Source of the DNA: CAZMMV01 sp964567475
Lineage (GTDB): Bacteria; Bacillota; Clostridia; Tissierellales; Tissierellaceae
Length of the DNA: 16,308 nucleotides
Direction of reading: 5' to 3'
Assembly (NCBI GenBank): GCA_964567475.1
Contig: CAZMMV010000035.1
Coordinates: forward strand, 1-16,308
Shown: piece by piece, positions 1-6,712 of the stretch
How the letters are laid out: every line of letters begins with the position of its first letter
Position numbering within the stretch: position 1 is the first letter of the stretch
Translations under genes and position numbers: made by a program
Notes under the pieces: generated by a model
What the model was told of the DNA's origin: nothing
The model's input: the letters and a program-made list of their open reading frames with translations, nothing else
The model's database searches: none

Positions 1-712
1 TTACTGCACAATTTATTTCTCTTCCATTCTCTACTGCCTTTTCTATAAGTATCTTTCTATCATAATTTATAGCTATTTCTATAGAATTTATAAGTTCTTC
101 TTTATTTTTGGCCTTAGAAATTCCAATACTTGATCCTAAGTTAGAAGGCTTGACAAATAAAGGATAAGAAATATTTCTTTCAATATCATCTATAATCTTA
201 TCTTTATCTTCCTTCCATTTACTTCTATAAAACCAGAAATAATCTACTACAGGAAGTCCATTAGCCTTATAAACATCCTTCATTAAAATTTTATCCATAC
301 CTACACTAGAGGCTAAAACTCCTCCTCCTACATAGGGTATATTCATTAACTCAAAGACACCCTGTAGGGTTCCGTCTTCCCCATTCATTCCATGAATAGC
401 AGGAAAAGCAATATCTATTTCTCCAATAACCTTTTTCTTAAATACTCCTACATCTTCAGGTTTAATATAAATTTTATTATTTCCATGATTTGGAGATACT
501 ATAATTTCTTTTAAATCTTTAAAATTATCTTCTTTAAAGTTTTTAAAGTTCATTAATTCAGGTCCTGTTAGCCATCTACCATCTTTATCTATATATATTG
601 GTATAATTTCATACTTATTTTTATCTATATTTTCAATTATCTGCATACCTGTAATAATAGATACTTCATGCTCCACAGTTTTACCACCAAAAATTACTGC
701 CAACTTTTTCAA
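1..712 (-). CDS. ddl: D-alanine--D-alanine ligase (Ddl), C-terminus cut by window edge
   Basis: ATP-grasp ligase that joins two D-alanines with ATP in the cytoplasm to make the peptidoglycan dipeptide. I translated 237 codons by hand. The N-terminus reads VIFGGKTVEHEVS (residues 6-18), the Ddl N-terminal signature. HGMNGEDG (107-114) is the conserved HGxxGEDG motif. GGGVLASSVGMDK (129-141) and KPSNLGSSIG (near 190) are the central-domain ATP-grasp motifs. The start is TTG at 712, chosen because AAAGGAGG (720-727) sits 7 bases upstream. The family is usually 300-370 residues, so the last third, including the omega-loop Tyr/Phe that separates D-Ala-D-Ala from D-Ala-D-lactate enzymes, lies outside. 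Product specificity therefore cannot be read here. It follows the Mur ligase gene by 20 bases, so the two are probably co-transcribed. Confidence 0.93.
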   Translation of the reverse strand, partial: MKKLAVIFGGKTVEHEVSIITGMQIIENIDKNKYEIIPIYIDKDGRWLTGPELMNFKNFKEDNFKDLKEIIVSPNHGNNKIYIKPEDVGVFKKKVIGEIDIAFPAIHGMNGEDGTLQGVFELMNIPYVGGGVLASSVGMDKILMKDVYKANGLPVVDYFWFYRSKWKEDKDKIIDDIERNISYPLFVKPSNLGSSIGISKAKNKEELINSIEIAINYDRKILIEKAVENGREINCAV

Positions 713-719
713 AATAATA

Positions 720-727
720 CCTCCTTT
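720..727 (-). promoter_or_regulatory. Ribosome binding site fixing the TTG start of ddl
   Basis: AAAGGAGG on the minus strand, 7 bases before TTG at 712. There is no ATG in frame nearby, and the conserved Ddl N-terminus begins directly after this TTG. Confidence 0.8.
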
Positions 728-732
728 AGGAT

Positions 733-2247
733 TTAATTATAATTATCTGGTAAATCATTTTCAAATAATACAGCATCCTTAGGTTTTGCCAACTTTTCAA
801 CATATTCACTTGCTTCATCTAAATTTTCTGCTATAAATATATTAGCCTCATTAAAATTAGACTCCATTAAGCCTTCATATATTGATTGTGTTCTCTCTTT
901 TCCTACAAGTATTACATAATCACACACTTTTCCTATGTTTATTCCAAACTCCCTGTTAGCATCCTCTTCTATTGTACCTAATTCTACCATACCTGGAGTT
1001 ACTATTATCTTTCTACCTTTTTTAAATTCAGACAGTACATCTAGAGCTGCTTTAGCTCCTATAGGGTTGGAATTAAAAGCATCGTCTATTATTATAACTT
1101 CCTTATCTGAATTAATTATATTTAATCTATGTGGTATTGGAGCTATTTTATCTATTCCTCTTTTTATTTCTTCAAGAGATAAACCCAGGGATTTAGCTAT
1201 GGTAACTCCAGCTAATATATTATATATATTATGCTTCCCAAGAAGTTTAGTAGTACATATAACAGAATTGTCATCCTTATCCTTAATTGTAAAGGTAGAT
1301 CCTCTCTCTGATACTTGGATATCTTCTGCATAAATATCTAAATCTTCAATATTATTTATTCCATATAAAAGCTTTTCTTTAAATGTCTTGTCTGCTAATT
1401 TTTTTATATGTTCATTATCGTAGTTTAATACAGCCAAACCATTTATTGACAGTTGTTCTATTAATTCATATTTTGTCTTCATTATATTTTCTATGTTTTT
1501 AAAAGTTTCTATATGGGCAGGCCCTATAGATGTTATTACTCCAATTTTAGGCTGAACTAATTCTGAAACTTCCTTTATGTCTCCTATATTTCTAGCCCCA
1601 AGTTCTGCAATAAAAACTTCATGTTCATTTGTTAAATCATTATTGATTACTTTAGATAGCCCCATAGGAGTATTATATGATTCAGGTGTATTTAATATAT
1701 TATATTTCTCAGATAATATTGTTCCTAAAATAAATTTAGTACTAGTTTTTCCAAAACTACCAGTAATACCTACAACAATTAAATCTTCCATTTTACTTAT
1801 CTTTTCCTTAGCCCTATCATAAAAGCCTTTATTTATTTTACTTTCTACAGGACTAATTATTTTATTTGCAAGTAATGAAATATAAGCTTGAAAAACATAT
1901 AAAATCAACATTAAAAAGATTGATACTAGCAAAATTAATAAAGATAAATAAATAGATTTATCTAATATAAACTCCATAGAAAGAAATGTAAGTAAAACAG
2001 CAATTATAATATTTAAGATTATATTTGTTAAATATAATCTTTTTGCTCTGTTTGTAAATACAAAAGGTTTTTTTTCTTGTTTTTTATCCTTTCTAATATT
2101 ATAAACTTTACTTTTATTTTCTTTTACCCACTTCAAATACTGATCAGAATCATATCCCTCTAATTGGATAATATGTAAAAAATCTAAAGATCTTTTTGTA
2201 CTTAATATTAAAGCTATTATCCCAATTAAAATAACTATAATTAACAA
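733..2247 (-). CDS. Membrane-anchored MurF-family Mur ligase (UDP-MurNAc-tripeptide--D-Ala-D-Ala ligase-like)
   Basis: ATP-dependent amide ligase of the Mur family, 504 residues from the preferred start. The N-terminus is hydrophobic: one segment at residues 2-16, a basic cytoplasmic-looking stretch, then two segments near 72-92 and 97-121. The Mur core follows: P-loop GITGSFGKTS (160-169), the substrate-proximal TPESYNTPMG (187-196), GPAHIE (242-247), GKHNIYN (337-343), DDAFNSNP (388-395, compare DDCYNANP in MurF) and TPGMVELG (417-424). The canonical MurF N-terminal UDP-MurNAc-tripeptide-binding domain is absent, and the usual C-terminal KGSR-type motif is replaced by ENDLPDN. The start is TTG at 2247, preceded by TTGGAGGG. 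An upstream TTG at 2289 overlapping the hydrolase stop is possible (518 residues) but has a weak ribosome site. The family assignment is firm; the substrate is not, and may be lipid-linked rather than nucleotide-linked (inference). Confidence 0.85.
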   Translation of the reverse strand: MLIIVILIGIIALILSTKRSLDFLHIIQLEGYDSDQYLKWVKENKSKVYNIRKDKKQEKKPFVFTNRAKRLYLTNIILNIIIAVLLTFLSMEFILDKSIYLSLLILLVSIFLMLILYVFQAYISLLANKIISPVESKINKGFYDRAKEKISKMEDLIVVGITGSFGKTSTKFILGTILSEKYNILNTPESYNTPMGLSKVINNDLTNEHEVFIAELGARNIGDIKEVSELVQPKIGVITSIGPAHIETFKNIENIMKTKYELIEQLSINGLAVLNYDNEHIKKLADKTFKEKLLYGINNIEDLDIYAEDIQVSERGSTFTIKDKDDNSVICTTKLLGKHNIYNILAGVTIAKSLGLSLEEIKRGIDKIAPIPHRLNIINSDKEVIIIDDAFNSNPIGAKAALDVLSEFKKGRKIIVTPGMVELGTIEEDANREFGINIGKVCDYVILVGKERTQSIYEGLMESNFNEANIFIAENLDEASEYVEKLAKPKDAVLFENDLPDNYN

Positions 2248-2253
2248 TTTAAT

Positions 2254-2261
2254 CCCTCCAA
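2254..2261 (-). promoter_or_regulatory. Ribosome binding site deciding the Mur ligase start
   Basis: TTGGAGGG on the minus strand, 6 bases before TTG at 2247. It lies inside the longer reading frame that opens with TTG at 2289, so it argues for the shorter protein, which begins directly in its first membrane segment. Confidence 0.65.
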
Positions 2262-2285
2262 ACTTAAATTGACAATAAATAGTTG

Positions 2286-3065
2286 TCAATCATTACTTAC
2301 TTTATTATAGTGTAAAAAATTTCTTATTATAATTGCAAATTTATCCATATCATCTAAATAAGAAAAATGTCCAGTACCTTCTAATACCACAAGACCTGAA
2401 TCCTTTATTTCACTTTCCATTATCTTTCCCATATATAAAGGAGTGTCTGTGTCTTTATCTCCCCATATCAATAAAGTAGGTGCCTTTATCTTATGTAAAA
2501 TTGGCTCTAAGTTTTCATTAACTACCTTAACTAATATATTTCTCATAACTCCTGAAGAATCCCTGTAATCTGTGGAGGCAAATTTATTATAAAATTTTTT
2601 CACCTTTTCTTCATCTTTTATCCAAAAGAAAAATGTATTATATATATATTTAAAAGTCTTAAATCCATAAACCTTTATATAGTATTTAAAACTTCTCTTT
2701 GGGATCAATCCTGCACTATTTACCAATACTACTTTTTCTACTATTTCAGGATATTCACTGGCTAGTATAATAGAAAGTTTCCCCCCAAATGAATGTCCTA
2801 TTAAAGTTAGCTTTTTTATTTCCATTATATCTATATACGCTTTTACTATTTCAGCATATTGAAATGAATCAATAGCCTCTTTAGCTTCCTCACTTTTCCC
2901 AAATCCAGGCAAATCTATGGCATGAACTCTGAATTTATCTTTTAACATATTTACTATGGGAATAATAGTATTTACATTTGCTCCCCAACCATGTAATATT
3001 AATATATCTTTTCCTTTTCCTTCTATTATGTGATTTATATTTATATCTTTTATCTTTATTATCAT
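2286..3065 (-). CDS. Alpha/beta-fold hydrolase
   Basis: A 259-residue single-domain alpha/beta hydrolase with no signal peptide, so probably cytoplasmic or loosely membrane-facing. The oxyanion-hole motif HGWG is at 25-28, the DLPGFGKS strand-loop at 51-58, and the nucleophile elbow GHSFGG at 90-95 (Ser92). The probable acid is Asp205 in WGDKD, and the base is His233 in GTGHF, so the triad is complete. A lid-like, aromatic and basic insertion covers roughly 123-165. It is the first gene of the cassette. Its TGA overlaps a possible TTG start of the Mur ligase (2286-2289). The ATG at 3065 is preceded by AAAAGGAT at a rather long spacing of about 12 bases. The substrate is unknown. From its neighbours an ester or amide of a cell-wall peptide or lipid carrier is plausible, but this is inference. 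Confidence 0.85.
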   Translation of the reverse strand: MIIKIKDININHIIEGKGKDILILHGWGANVNTIIPIVNMLKDKFRVHAIDLPGFGKSEEAKEAIDSFQYAEIVKAYIDIMEIKKLTLIGHSFGGKLSIILASEYPEIVEKVVLVNSAGLIPKRSFKYYIKVYGFKTFKYIYNTFFFWIKDEEKVKKFYNKFASTDYRDSSGVMRNILVKVVNENLEPILHKIKAPTLLIWGDKDTDTPLYMGKIMESEIKDSGLVVLEGTGHFSYLDDMDKFAIIIRNFLHYNKVSND

Positions 3066-3108
3066 ATAAAATCACTATCCTTTTTATAATTATGCCCTTA
3101 GCTATATA

Positions 3109-3117
3109 ATTATATCA
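3109..3117 (-). promoter_or_regulatory. Extended -10 promoter for the hydrolase-Mur ligase-ddl cassette
   Basis: The minus strand reads TGATATAAT, a perfect -10 hexamer (3109-3114) with the TGn extension. The -35 position (TGTAAT) is poor, which is common with an extended -10. It puts the start of transcription near 3102, giving a leader of about 37 bases. A small palindrome, ATGTTACAT (3119-3127), sits just upstream of the -10 and could be an operator, but nothing else supports that. Confidence 0.55.
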
Positions 3118-3282
3118 TATGTTACATGTTTATTACAGTTACAATAATTTTTTCAAATTTAAAATTAAAATTTTTCAATATATCCTCTTATTTAATGGTG
3201 CAATCTTCTTCATAGTATGCATTTATTTTCATCTTTTTAGCTTTATATCCATGAAATTTTAGTGATTTAGCCATAAATAGCA

Positions 3283-3300
3283 TTGGCATGGATGTTGCAA
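3283..3300 (+). promoter_or_regulatory. Sigma-54 (RpoN) -24/-12 promoter upstream of ortA
   Basis: TTGGCATGGATGTTGCAA matches the sigma-54 consensus TGGCAC-N5-TTGC at every key base except T for C at the sixth position. The GG (3285-3286) and GC (3297-3298) doublets are exactly 12 bases apart, as sigma-54 requires. Transcription would start near 3310, leaving a leader of about 87 bases before ortA. The region 3120-3280 upstream is very AT-rich with A/T tracts at 3140-3182 that could bend DNA. I found no convincing paired activator-binding site there. A sigma-54 activator and its sensor kinase are encoded at 6711-10081, just beyond this operon. Confidence 0.85.
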
Positions 3301-3396
3301 CTTAATTAGTGTATAGTGATAGAAGAAAATATTTTATTATCACTCACTTATATTTCAATAATATTATTATCTTTATTTAAAAAAGGAGGATATAAA

Positions 3397-3702
3397 ATGG
3401 ATGCAAAATGTGGAGATTGGGTTAGAATTTACAATGTAGTATTAGAAGTAGGTGAAAGAGCTTCTAATATACCAGAAGACACACAAAATGTTCCACTAGA
3501 AATGTGGGATAAAGGGTTTTTATTAGACAAAGAAGCCAATATCGGTGATGAAGTAAAGGTGGAAAGCTATATTGGAAGAACTGTAAAAGGAAAACTGCTT
3601 GAGGTAAACCCATACTGGGAGCATGATTTTGGTAAAAGCATTCCAGAATTATTGTATATCGGACGCCAAGCAAGAGAAATTCTTGGAAAGGAGAATGAAT
3701 AA
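3397..3702 (+). CDS. ortA: 2-amino-4-ketopentanoate thiolase, alpha subunit (OrtA)
   Basis: Small subunit (101 residues) of the thiolase that cleaves 2-amino-4-ketopentanoate with CoA to acetyl-CoA and alanine, the last step of oxidative ornithine breakdown in Stickland-type clostridia. The protein begins MDAKCGDWVRIYNVVLE and contains GDEVKVESYIGRTVKGKL and a C-terminal PELLYIGRQAREILG stretch. Length and pattern fit OrtA, and the immediate partner ortB confirms it. The ATG at 3397 is chosen because AAGGAGGA (3383-3390) precedes it by 6 bases. The frame is open back to 3316, but that part reads as hydrophobic leader DNA and lies right at the expected sigma-54 transcription start. The TAA overlaps the ortB ATG by one base (TAATG), implying coupled translation. 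Confidence 0.9.
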   Translation: MDAKCGDWVRIYNVVLEVGERASNIPEDTQNVPLEMWDKGFLLDKEANIGDEVKVESYIGRTVKGKLLEVNPYWEHDFGKSIPELLYIGRQAREILGKENE

Positions 3703-5117
3703 TGACTAAAGATATGAGTTATGATGCTGTAATGGCTAGGAAATCTGAAATAATGAAAAAAGCTATCGGAATAGATTACGAAGATTTTGAAACAGGAAAT
3801 ATAAAATTTGATTATGAAAGAATGATGAAAGAAACTGGATATACTCTACAAGAAATGATAGATATACAAACAAGTACAGGCGTAGGAAATACTCCTTTAT
3901 ATGAACTTAAAAATTTAACAAAACTTGCTAGAAGTTTTGCACCTAAAGGAAAAGGCGCTAGAATATTTTTAAAAGACGAAGCTAGCAATCCTTCAGGTAG
4001 CTTTAAAGCAAGACGAGCTGCTACTGCATGCTATCACGCAAAGCGCCTAGGATACAAAGGTGTTATAGCTGCTACATCAGGAAACTATGGTGCTGCTGTT
4101 GCTTCTCAGGCTGCTATACTAGGTCTTAAATGTATAATAGTTCAAGAATGTTATGATTCAGAAGGAAAAGGTCAACCAGAAATAATTGAAAAAGCAAGAA
4201 AATGTGAAGCATATGGAGCAGAAGTTGTTCAACTTACAGTTGGTCCAGAACTTTTCTATACCTTCCTTATAATGCTTGAAGAAACAGGATTCTTTAATGC
4301 ATCACTTTATACTCCTTTTGGAATAGCAGGAGTTGAAACATTAGGATATGAAATTTCACAACAGTTTAAAGAAAGAGAAGGAAGAAATCCTGATGCAGTC
4401 GTGATTACAAATGCTGGTGGAGGAAATTTAACAGGTACAGCTCGTGGAATGATAAAAGCAGGAGCAGATACTAAGATAATAGCAGCAAGTGTTAATCTTA
4501 GCGGACTTCATATGGCATCTGATAAACAATTTAATAAAAAATCATTTACAACAGGACACACTGGATTCGGTATACCTTTCACTACCTGGCCAGATAGATC
4601 AGATGTACCAAGATCTGCAGCTAGACCACTAAGATATATGGATAGATATGTGACAGTAAATCAAGGATCAGTATTCTATATGACTGAATTACTAGCGCAA
4701 ATAGAAGGATTAGAAAGAGGACCTGCAGGAAATACATCTTTGGCTGCTGCATTTAAAATAGCTCAAGAAATGGATGAAGATCAACTATTAGTAGTACAAG
4801 AAACAGAATATACAGGTGCTGGAAAACACATAAATCCTCAGCTTACATTTGCAAAAGAAAACGGAATAAAAATACTAATTGGAGATCCTACAGAAGAAGT
4901 AGCAGGTGAAACAATTATATTACCAAAAGATCCATCCTATATAAAATTAGGTGAGATAAATCTAGAAAAAACAAGAAAATCACTTATAAAAAATGCCTTA
5001 AAACATTTAGAAGTGGATAAAATTGATAAAGAAAGTATAGACTTTTTAGTATTAGAAACTAAATCAGACTTGAAATTTGTAAAAGATACATTAGATGAGC
5101 TTGGAGCAAATTATTAA
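3702..5117 (+). CDS. ortB: 2-amino-4-ketopentanoate thiolase, beta subunit (OrtB), PLP-dependent
   Basis: Catalytic, pyridoxal-phosphate subunit (471 residues) of the OrtAB thiolase, of the tryptophan-synthase-beta/threonine-synthase fold. The Schiff-base lysine is Lys102 in NPSGSFKARRA. The TSGNYG loop (125-130) contacts substrate and cofactor, and the glycine-rich NAGGGN (237-242) holds the PLP phosphate. The N-terminal VGNTPLYEL (61-69) is typical of the fold. GGAAAGGAG lies just upstream of the ATG. The product in the characterised clostridial pathway is D-alanine plus acetyl-CoA. Other PLP lyases of this fold are possible in principle, but the adjoining ortA makes OrtB secure. It is 29 bases upstream of the antiporter gene with its own strong ribosome site, so the three genes form one operon. 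Confidence 0.93.
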   Translation: MTKDMSYDAVMARKSEIMKKAIGIDYEDFETGNIKFDYERMMKETGYTLQEMIDIQTSTGVGNTPLYELKNLTKLARSFAPKGKGARIFLKDEASNPSGSFKARRAATACYHAKRLGYKGVIAATSGNYGAAVASQAAILGLKCIIVQECYDSEGKGQPEIIEKARKCEAYGAEVVQLTVGPELFYTFLIMLEETGFFNASLYTPFGIAGVETLGYEISQQFKEREGRNPDAVVITNAGGGNLTGTARGMIKAGADTKIIAASVNLSGLHMASDKQFNKKSFTTGHTGFGIPFTTWPDRSDVPRSAARPLRYMDRYVTVNQGSVFYMTELLAQIEGLERGPAGNTSLAAAFKIAQEMDEDQLLVVQETEYTGAGKHINPQLTFAKENGIKILIGDPTEEVAGETIILPKDPSYIKLGEINLEKTRKSLIKNALKHLEVDKIDKESIDFLVLETKSDLKFVKDTLDELGANY

Positions 5118-5146
5118 TAGTTTTATTTAAAATAAGGAGGATATAT

Positions 5147-6589
5147 ATGAATAAAAATTCAACCAAAACAAATAAATTAGAATTTTATGGAGGGGAATGG
5201 GTATCTTTACTACCTTTTATAATATTTATTGCTTTAATCTTAGTTACAACATTCTATTTTCGTTCAATATCAGATGGAGCATTATGGGTTCCACCTTTTA
5301 TAGCAATAATAGCAGTGTTTTTCTTAGCTAAAGATAAAAAGCAATATGCCAATACCCTAATTCACGGTATGGCTAGTGAAGAAGCAATAGTTCCTATTGT
5401 ATGTTGGATATTTGCAGGTGTTTTTTCAAACATCCTAAAATCATCAGGATTGGCAAGTGGAATAGCCGGTCTTGCCGCTTCCATAGGTATTAAAGGAACA
5501 CTATTTGCTATTATTTCTTTTATTGCTTCAGCGCTTTTTGCTACTGCATCAGGTACTGGATTTGGAACTATAGCAGCTGGTATGGCAGTTTTATATCCAG
5601 CCGGAATTGCTTTAGGATCTAATCCACCCTTATTAGCCGGTGTTATAATTTCAGGTGCAGCTTTTGGAGATAACCTTGCACCTATATCAGATACTACAAT
5701 AACTTCAGCTACTTCCCAAGGAGTAGATATTCCTGGCGTAGTTAAATCTAGATTAAAATATGCATTAGTTGCTGGTGCTTTAACAATAGTAGGAATCATA
5801 ATACTTAGTTTTGGATATGAGGGTACAATCTCTCAAGTAAATGTTTTTGCTTATGATCCTAAAACATTATTGATGCTAATTCCTGTTGCTATAACTATTT
5901 GGGTAGCTATAAAATCTGGAGATATTATAATAGCTACAACTATAGGATCGGTTTTATCTGGAGCAACAGCTCTATTCGCTGGCTTAATAGACTTTGTTCA
6001 AGTTGATCCTTCATCTGCAGTTACAAAAGAGGCATTTATTAAAGTTTATGGCCAAGGATTAGATAGGACCATAGATGGAGTTATATATACTGGACTTAAT
6101 AGTATGATACAAGTTATAATATTAGCTTTGCTCATATTTGCTTTAATAGCTATTATGAGAGAAGGTGGCGGAGATGTTAAGTTATTAAATGCATTAGGTA
6201 AGGTTGCTACTACCGCTAAAAGAGCTGAAGTGGTAATAAGTCTTATGATTATATCTCTTTCAGCATTGATGGGTCTTAATGCTCCCGCTATATTAGCTGT
6301 TGGATCATCCTTTGCTAAACCTTTAGGTGAAAAATTCAATATTAGTCCATATAGAATCGCCAATCTATTAGATTCCCAGTCAAATGGGTTTGTATATGCA
6401 TTGCCATGGACTCCAGCTATAATTTACACAATAAGTTTTGCTAAAGACACTTCTGCACCTCTTTCAGCAATAGAAGTTTCTCCATATGTATTATATGGAT
6501 ACATTTTAATGATAGTAATGTTTGCAACTATTGCACTTGGAATAGGCCAAGATGATAATATGAAGGGTAAAAATGTTTCTCCTAAATAA
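5147..6589 (+). CDS. nhaC: NhaC-family Na+/H+ antiporter
   Basis: Integral membrane protein of 480 residues with roughly ten to twelve hydrophobic segments. Family hallmarks are GAAFGDNLAPISDTTI (170-185) and the second-repeat motif LLDSQSN...LPWTPAI (407-424), which together mark the NhaC group of the ion-transporter superfamily. The group contains Na+/H+ antiporters and also carriers that couple Na+ or H+ to organic acids, such as malate-lactate exchange by MleN. Here it is the third gene of the ortA-ortB operon under the sigma-54 promoter. It may therefore move a substrate or product of the pathway, or adjust sodium/pH balance during amino-acid fermentation; its position supports this but the sequence does not prove it. 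The ATG follows AAGGAGGA by 5-6 bases. Confidence 0.85.
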   Translation: MNKNSTKTNKLEFYGGEWVSLLPFIIFIALILVTTFYFRSISDGALWVPPFIAIIAVFFLAKDKKQYANTLIHGMASEEAIVPIVCWIFAGVFSNILKSSGLASGIAGLAASIGIKGTLFAIISFIASALFATASGTGFGTIAAGMAVLYPAGIALGSNPPLLAGVIISGAAFGDNLAPISDTTITSATSQGVDIPGVVKSRLKYALVAGALTIVGIIILSFGYEGTISQVNVFAYDPKTLLMLIPVAITIWVAIKSGDIIIATTIGSVLSGATALFAGLIDFVQVDPSSAVTKEAFIKVYGQGLDRTIDGVIYTGLNSMIQVIILALLIFALIAIMREGGGDVKLLNALGKVATTAKRAEVVISLMIISLSALMGLNAPAILAVGSSFAKPLGEKFNISPYRIANLLDSQSNGFVYALPWTPAIIYTISFAKDTSAPLSAIEVSPYVLYGYILMIVMFATIALGIGQDDNMKGKNVSPK

Positions 6590-6653
6590 TATTTAAATTC
6601 AATCTTTTGTTTAGTTGAAACAATTCCTTTATTATTCTTTGATTTTGTAAAAT

Positions 6654-6712
6654 AAAATTCTCTTTTTTGGTAAATTCAAATAGAATTCAAACCAGAAAAG
6701 AGAATTTTTTTT
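6654..6712. terminator. Bidirectional rho-independent terminator between nhaC and the convergent regulator gene
   Basis: The arms 6654-6671 and 6691-6708 form an 18-base stem (AAAATTCTCTTTT.TGGT with ACCAGAAAAGAGAATTTT) with one G-U pair. The loop itself can fold (AATTC/GAATT). T-runs follow on both strands: eight Ts on the plus side and TTTTATTTT on the minus side. It ends the plus-strand ortAB-nhaC transcript and the minus-strand two-component transcript, whose last stop codon begins at its edge. Confidence 0.9.

Noticed and set aside
935..1333. Open frame of 132 codons on the plus strand inside the Mur ligase gene
   Set aside because: Antisense to conserved Mur ligase motifs, with no ribosome site or recognisable domain.
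3185..3225. Possible activator-binding site with half-sites GGTGCAAT and GTATGCAT upstream of the sigma-54 promoter
   Set aside because: The halves do not form a clear inverted repeat and only share a few bases as a direct repeat; not strong enough to call an enhancer.
3270..3286. GCCA...TGGC inverted repeat overlapping the -24 element
   Set aside because: Only 4 base pairs; expected by chance.
3316..3396. In-frame upstream extension of ortA to 3316
   Set aside because: It has no ribosome site, it reaches the expected sigma-54 transcription start near 3310, and the strong AAGGAGGA directly serves the ATG at 3397, where OrtA similarity begins.
5362..5799. Open frame of 145 codons on the minus strand inside nhaC
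   Set aside because: Antisense to a well-supported membrane protein gene, with no ribosome site and low-complexity composition expected from the complement of hydrophobic codons.
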